The notes under the pieces were generated by a model. The model was not told the DNA's origin, did no database searches, and was given only the letters and a program-made list of their open reading frames with translations. From Streptomyces werraensis (GTDB taxonomy: Bacteria; Actinomycetota; Actinomycetes; Streptomycetales; Streptomycetaceae), in the NCBI GenBank assembly GCA_014656175.1, contig BNBX01000005.1:386117-450116 (forward strand): a stretch of 64,000 nucleotides of DNA. The letters run 5' to 3'. This document shows, one piece after another, positions 60,385 through 64,000 of this stretch; the first letter of the stretch is position 1; each line of letters starts with the position of its first letter. Both the position numbers and the translations under genes were made by a program.

Positions 60385-61032
60385 TCACATCAGCAGGTCG
60401 TCGACCTGTGCCTCCCCCTCCCGGTAGCGCCGGGTGATCTCCGCCCCGCACGCGTCGGCGGTGCGCTGCAGCCGCTGCCGCCGGCGCGACACCCGCTGCT
60501 CGTACCCCACCAGCCGGCCCATCGCCGTGTGCAGCTCGCCGTCCGTGCGCGCGCCCAGGTCGGAGAGCTCCACCTCGGCGAGCATCTCGGAGGCCAGCCG
60601 GCGGTACTCCTCGCTCCGCGGTGTGCCCAGCGTCAGATGACGCGCGGAGGACCGGTGACGCGCGGGGGTGTCCCGCAGGATCTCCGGCAGCCGCTCCACG
60701 ACGGAGGCCTCCCCCGGCGCGACAGCCGCCGGCGCCCCTCCCGGCAGGTCACGCCGGGCCAGCTCCGCGCGCAGGATGTCGATCCGCCCCTGCAGCAGCC
60801 TCCGTACGTAGCTGAGGTCGGCCTCGTCCCGCTGCGCGTCCCGCCGCATCGTCCGCAGCTCGGCCAGGCTCAGCCCGGTCAGTTCGTCCTCCACCCCGTC
60901 CCCGGGCAGCGCGGGGCTGTCCGTGCGCTGCACGGGCGGCCGGCGGAACTCCCGCTCCCCGGCGCCCCCTTGGGTCAACTCCTGGGCCAACGCGACAGCC
61001 GCGGACGACTGTCCGATCCCCGATGTGCTCAT
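60385..61032 (-). CDS. rsiG: c-di-GMP-dependent anti-sigma factor RsiG (partner of WhiG)
   Basis: 215 residues. It carries two copies of the c-di-GMP-binding motif E-X3-S-X2-R-X3-Q-X3-D: E70-S74-R77-Q81-D85 ([16 protein letters not shown]) and E178-S182-R185-Q189-D193 ([16 protein letters not shown]), both intact, in coiled-coil helices. In Streptomyces RsiG with c-di-GMP holds the sporulation sigma factor WhiG inactive. The N-terminal 45 residues look disordered. It stands between the Eis-like gene and dtd. Confidence 0.92.
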   Translation of the reverse strand: MSTSGIGQSSAAVALAQELTQGGAGEREFRRPPVQRTDSPALPGDGVEDELTGLSLAELRTMRRDAQRDEADLSYVRRLLQGRIDILRAELARRDLPGGAPAAVAPGEASVVERLPEILRDTPARHRSSARHLTLGTPRSEEYRRLASEMLAEVELSDLGARTDGELHTAMGRLVGYEQRVSRRRQRLQRTADACGAEITRRYREGEAQVDDLLM

Positions 61033-61209
61033 GTGCCTCAACCGTCCCCTCGACCGGTATGTGCCAGCATCGTGCCACCCCTGGCGGCCGCAATGTGAGC
61101 GAGTGGCCCCGATCCGCCCCAGATGGGCGCTAAGGAGTAAAAATAGCCCGACCGGGGTGGATCGCGGGCCGCCCTCGGGCGTCTGTTCGCGGACCGGCAT
61201 CATGGGCGT

Positions 61210-61635
61210 ATGCGTGCAGTGGTGCAGAGGGTGGACGGCGCGAGCGTCGTCGTGGACGGCGAGACCGTGGGGGAGATCGAGGGCGAGGGCCTGTGCGTCC
61301 TGGTCGGCGTCACCCACGAGGACACCAAGGAGAAGGCGGCGCAGCTCGCCCGCAAGCTGTGGTCGATCCGGATGCTGAAGGACGAGAGGTCCTGCAGCGA
61401 CGTCGGCGCCCCGCTCCTGGTGATCAGCCAGTTCACCCTCTACGGGGACGCCCGCAAGGGCCGCCGCCCCACCTGGAACGCCGCCGCCCCCGGCGACCTC
61501 GCCGAGCCGCTGGTCGACGAGGTGGTGGCGCGGCTGCGCGCGCTGGGCGCGACGGTGGCGACGGGCCGGTTCGGCGCGCAGATGCGGGTGTCGCTGACGA
61601 ACGACGGCCCGTTCACCGTGCTGCTGGAGATGTGA
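61210..61635 (+). CDS. dtd: D-aminoacyl-tRNA deacylase
   Basis: 141 residues. [20 protein letters not shown] at the start, [19 protein letters not shown] (SQFTLY/GRRP) in the middle, and [15 protein letters not shown] (TNxGP) at the end are the DTD signature. It removes D-amino acids mischarged on tRNA. Monocistronic, convergent to ygfZ with 27 bp between stops. Confidence 0.95.
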   Translation: MRAVVQRVDGASVVVDGETVGEIEGEGLCVLVGVTHEDTKEKAAQLARKLWSIRMLKDERSCSDVGAPLLVISQFTLYGDARKGRRPTWNAAAPGDLAEPLVDEVVARLRALGATVATGRFGAQMRVSLTNDGPFTVLLEM

Positions 61636-61662
61636 GCCGCACCGGGCGTACGGCTCGGGAAC

Positions 61663-62628
61663 TCAGGGCTCGACGACGGTCTCCTGCGCGGCGGCCGTGT
61701 CCCCGGCGAGCAGCCTGGCGTCGACGGGGACGTTCCGCTTCACCAGGGCGAGGGCGACCGGGCCCAGCTCGTGGTGGCGTACGGAGGTCGTGATGAAGCC
61801 GATCTTCCGGCCGTCCGGGCCGTCGTCCGCGAGGCGCAGCTCGGTGCCCGGCACGGGCAGATGCACCTCGCTGCCGTCCAGGTGCAGGAAGACCAGCCGG
61901 CGCGGCGGCTTGCCCAGGTTCTGGACGCGGGCGACGGTCTCCTGGCCCCGGTAGCAGCCCTTCTGCAGATGCACGGCGGAGCCGATCCAGCCCAGCTCGT
62001 GCGGGATGGTGCGGTGGTCGGTCTCGAAGCCGAGCCGGGGACGGTGCTGCTCGACACGCAGCGCCTCGTAGGCGAGAAGACCGGCGGCGGGACCCGCCTT
62101 CCGCGCGAACTCCTCCAGGTCGCCGCGGGGCAGGAAGAGGTCCCTGCCGTACGGCGTCTCGCGCACCGCCACGCCCTCGGGCGCCTCGGCGATGGACCCG
62201 GCGGGCAGGTGCAGCACCGCGATGTCCTCGGTGCGGTCGGCGACCTCGACCCGGTAGAAGAACTTCATCGACTCCAGGTACGCGACCAGTGCCTCCTGGG
62301 TGCCGGGCTCGACGTGCGCCCAGGTCGTCTCCCCGTCGTCGACCAGGTAGAGCGCGTGCTCGATGTGGCCGTTGGCGGACAGGATCAGCGCCTCGGTGGC
62401 CTGGTGCGGGGGCAGCTCCTGGACGTGCTGGGTGAGCAGCAGGTGGAGCCAGCCGAGCCGCTCGGGGCCGGAGACGGTGACGACCCCGCGGTGGGACAGG
62501 TCGACGAAGCCGGTGCCGTCGGCGAGGGCGCGCTGCTCACGGAACAGATCGCCGTAGTGGGCGGCCACGCCTTCGTCCACGCCCTCGGCGGGGACGGCGC
62601 CGGGCAGGGTCAGCAGGGGGCTTTTCAT
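61663..62628 (-). CDS. ygfZ: Folate-binding YgfZ/CAF17-type protein
   Basis: 321 residues. The GcvT-like fold with the diagnostic KGCYRGQETVARVQNLGKPP (KGCYxGQE) near residue 220. These proteins support Fe-S cluster enzymes with tetrahydrofolate. It starts 9 bp after the nur stop codon, so it is probably translated from the nur transcript or a shared one. Confidence 0.9.
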   Translation of the reverse strand: MKSPLLTLPGAVPAEGVDEGVAAHYGDLFREQRALADGTGFVDLSHRGVVTVSGPERLGWLHLLLTQHVQELPPHQATEALILSANGHIEHALYLVDDGETTWAHVEPGTQEALVAYLESMKFFYRVEVADRTEDIAVLHLPAGSIAEAPEGVAVRETPYGRDLFLPRGDLEEFARKAGPAAGLLAYEALRVEQHRPRLGFETDHRTIPHELGWIGSAVHLQKGCYRGQETVARVQNLGKPPRRLVFLHLDGSEVHLPVPGTELRLADDGPDGRKIGFITTSVRHHELGPVALALVKRNVPVDARLLAGDTAAAQETVVEP

Positions 62629-62637
62629 ACGCCTAGC

Positions 62638-63072
62638 CTACGACTCGGTAGTTGAAGTCTTCAGGGAACAGTCCTGGCACCGGCCGAAGATCGCGAAGTG
62701 CTTCATGTCGGTGTCGAAGCCGAAGGTGTCCCTCAGCTTCTCCGTGAACTCGGCGGCCACCTCCACGTCCGCCTCGATCACCTTGGTGCAGTCGCGGCAG
62801 ACCAGATGCAGGTGGTGGTGGCGGTCGGCGAGGTGGTAGGTCGGCGCGCCGTGCCCGAGGTGGGCGTGGCTGACCAGGCCCAGCTCCTCGAGGAGCTCCA
62901 GCGTGCGGTACACGGTGGAGATGTTGACCCCCGACGCCGTCTTCCTCACTTCCACGAGGATGTCGTCGGGGGTCGCGTGCTCCAGGGTGTCGACGGCTTC
63001 GAGCACGAGCTGGCGCTGGGGCGTCAGCCGGTAGCCGCGCTGCCTGAGGTCGCTCTTCCAGTCGGTGCTCAC
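62638..63072 (-). CDS. nur: Nickel-responsive Fur-family regulator Nur
   Basis: 144 residues from GTG 63072 (GTG 63081 possible). WKSDLRQRGYRLTPQRQLVL, winged helix, NISTVYRTLELLEELGLVSH, then the metal-binding HHHLHLVCRDC and FGRCQDCSLK. The wording of the sequence matches S. coelicolor Nur as I remember it, including DRHHHLHLVCRDC. Nur represses nickel uptake and Fe-SOD genes when nickel is present. ygfZ follows 9 bp downstream. Confidence 0.88.
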   Translation of the reverse strand: MSTDWKSDLRQRGYRLTPQRQLVLEAVDTLEHATPDDILVEVRKTASGVNISTVYRTLELLEELGLVSHAHLGHGAPTYHLADRHHHLHLVCRDCTKVIEADVEVAAEFTEKLRDTFGFDTDMKHFAIFGRCQDCSLKTSTTES

Positions 63073-63124
63073 CACACCCACGAGTCTAGGGCCTGGCCCC
63101 CGGAGCGCCCCGGGGCCGGAGGGC

Positions 63125-63700
63125 CTACTTGAAGAACGCGATGCCGTCGTCCGGCATGTCGTCGGGCAGGGCCTTGGCCCAGCGCTCGACCTCCTCCGGC
63201 GTGACGACCTTCTTCAGGTGCGCCGACATGTAGGGGCGCAGCTCGACCTCGGGGGTCTGCTTCTCGCCGACCCACATCAGGTCGCTCTTGACGTAGCCGT
63301 ACAGCCGCTTGCCGCCGGTGTACGGACCCGAGGCGGCGGTGCGCGCGACGGCGTCCGTCACCAGGTCGATCTGCGGCTTCTTCTCGGCCATCTCGCCGTA
63401 CCAGATCTCGACGACGCCGTCGTCGCGGACCATGGTCACCTCGATCTTGCGGTCGGCGTCGATGCGCCAGTAGCCGTGCTCCGACTCCAGCGGGCGGACC
63501 TTGTTGCCGTCACCGTCGAGCACCCACGTGCGCGAGGTGTACTCCAGGAAGTCCCGCCCGTCGTGGGTGAAGGTGACCTCCTGGCCGAAGTTGCACTTCT
63601 CGGCACCGGGGAAGTCGTGCACACCCGCACCTGCCCAGTTGCCGAGCAGGAACGCGAGCGGGACGAGGTCCTTGTGCAGGTCGGACGGGATCTCGATCAT
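63125..63700 (-). CDS. FABP-like / nitrobindin-family haem protein
   Basis: 191 residues. The GxWxGxG signature LLGNWAGAGVHDFPG near residue 18 and a beta-barrel pattern of alternating strands are those of the nitrobindin / THAP4-like family, which binds ferric haem and can isomerise peroxynitrite. A His ligand near the C-terminus was not assigned with certainty. Precedes nur on the same strand by 53 bp; a small membrane protein gene lies just upstream. Confidence 0.85.
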   Translation of the reverse strand: MIEIPSDLHKDLVPLAFLLGNWAGAGVHDFPGAEKCNFGQEVTFTHDGRDFLEYTSRTWVLDGDGNKVRPLESEHGYWRIDADRKIEVTMVRDDGVVEIWYGEMAEKKPQIDLVTDAVARTAASGPYTGGKRLYGYVKSDLMWVGEKQTPEVELRPYMSAHLKKVVTPEEVERWAKALPDDMPDDGIAFFK

Positions 63701-63725
63701 GAGAGGTACTTCCTGGCGTCGGTGA

Positions 63726-63824
63726 TCAGCGCTGGCCCTGGAACAGCTTCTTCACGGTCAGCCCGGCGAAGGCGAGAACGCCGACGGCGACGAGGACCAG
63801 CAGGATTTCGAAGAAGATGATCAC
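63726..63824 (-). CDS. 32-residue membrane peptide
   Basis: GTG start with AAGGAG 6 nt ahead. The peptide is one membrane helix (IIFFEILLVLVAVGVLAFAG) and a basic tail ending KKLFQGQR. The strong ribosome site and 25-bp spacing to the haem-protein gene support expression in the same operon. Function unknown. Confidence 0.62.
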   Translation of the reverse strand: MIIFFEILLVLVAVGVLAFAGLTVKKLFQGQR

Positions 63825-63986
63825 GGGGCGCTCCTTGAGCGGGGGTGCGAGGGTGTGCACAGGGCCGGCCCCCAGCTTACGCGGCCGGGCGCGGCGCCCG
63901 TCGTGGGAGGTACCGCACCCCGCGCGTGCTGCACGCCGGCGACGGCCGGGGACCGGAGCTGGGGCGGTCATGACTACGATTCGGTC

Positions 63987-64000
63987 ATGGCGAAGAAGCT
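63987..64000 (+). CDS. Start of a gene cut by the window end
   Basis: ATG GCG AAG AAG CT: an MAKKL N-terminus. In S. coelicolor I recall a DsrE/sulphurtransferase-like gene in this place, but 14 bases cannot show it. Confidence 0.35.

Overview
The window is about 72-73% GC with strongly G/C-biased third codon positions, GTG/TTG starts and AGGAG-type ribosome sites. With mshA, carD, msiK, phoR/phoP/phoU, nur and a WhiG anti-sigma factor of the RsiG type, this points to the core chromosome of a Streptomyces. The gene order msiK, rlmB-cysS-ispF-ispD-carD, phoP-phoR/phoU, gpm, mshA, rsiG, nur matches what I remember of S. coelicolor around SCO4240-SCO4178; that comparison is from memory and was not run.

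Layout. 1-6.4 kb: end of a dehydrogenase, an antibiotic-kinase homologue, tRNA-Thr, a DUF3224/WYL-regulator pair with a shared palindrome, the multi-sugar ATPase MsiK and a nucleotidyltransferase. 6.4-13 kb, minus strand: DoxX protein, rlmB, cysS, ispF, ispD, carD. 13.6-20 kb: lipoprotein, phoP-phoR facing phoU across a PHO-box-like region, a 51-aa Cys-rich peptide, an MFS exporter and gpm. 20-26 kb looks accessory: two very small genes, an oxidoreductase, a VOC protein, an NmrA protein, an ABATE/CGNR zinc-finger regulator and a membrane-anchored hydrolase. A 66-bp copy of the gpm 3' end and terminator recurs at its far side (56/66 identical). 26-36 kb: S51 peptidase, secreted beta-propeller protein, membrane-tethered receiver, GAPDH, GlxA- and AraC-type regulators, ybjN-mshA. 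36-46 kb: NlpC/P60 hydrolase, SpoIIE-type phosphatase, a DUF2516-HbhA-XRE block resembling mycobacterial Rv0476-Rv0474, a MerR-PP2C fusion, and small enzymes. 46-51 kb: a sugar ABC importer without its own ATPase (probably served by MsiK), a class V aminotransferase and a divergent FadR-type regulator. 51.7-59 kb: a double-kinase protein and three GntR regulators, each divergent from a ~60-aa hydrophobic protein, plus a HAD phosphatase. 59-64 kb: Eis-like acetyltransferase, rsiG, dtd, ygfZ, nur and a nitrobindin-like gene.

Two candidate undescribed systems stand out. (1) A CGNR-regulator regulon: four 23-bp palindromes of the form CGTCACC-N9-GGTGACG lie exactly on predicted promoters, two over a TTGACA -35 box and one over the -10/+1 of the regulator gene, whose mRNA would be leaderless. 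(2) A tripled module of GntR regulator plus divergent mini membrane protein, with conserved boxes (AGTTGG-N3-CCAACT) in two of the three intergenic spaces, linked to a phosphatase and a two-domain kinase. No CRISPR array, rRNA, transposase, integrase or prophage gene was seen.
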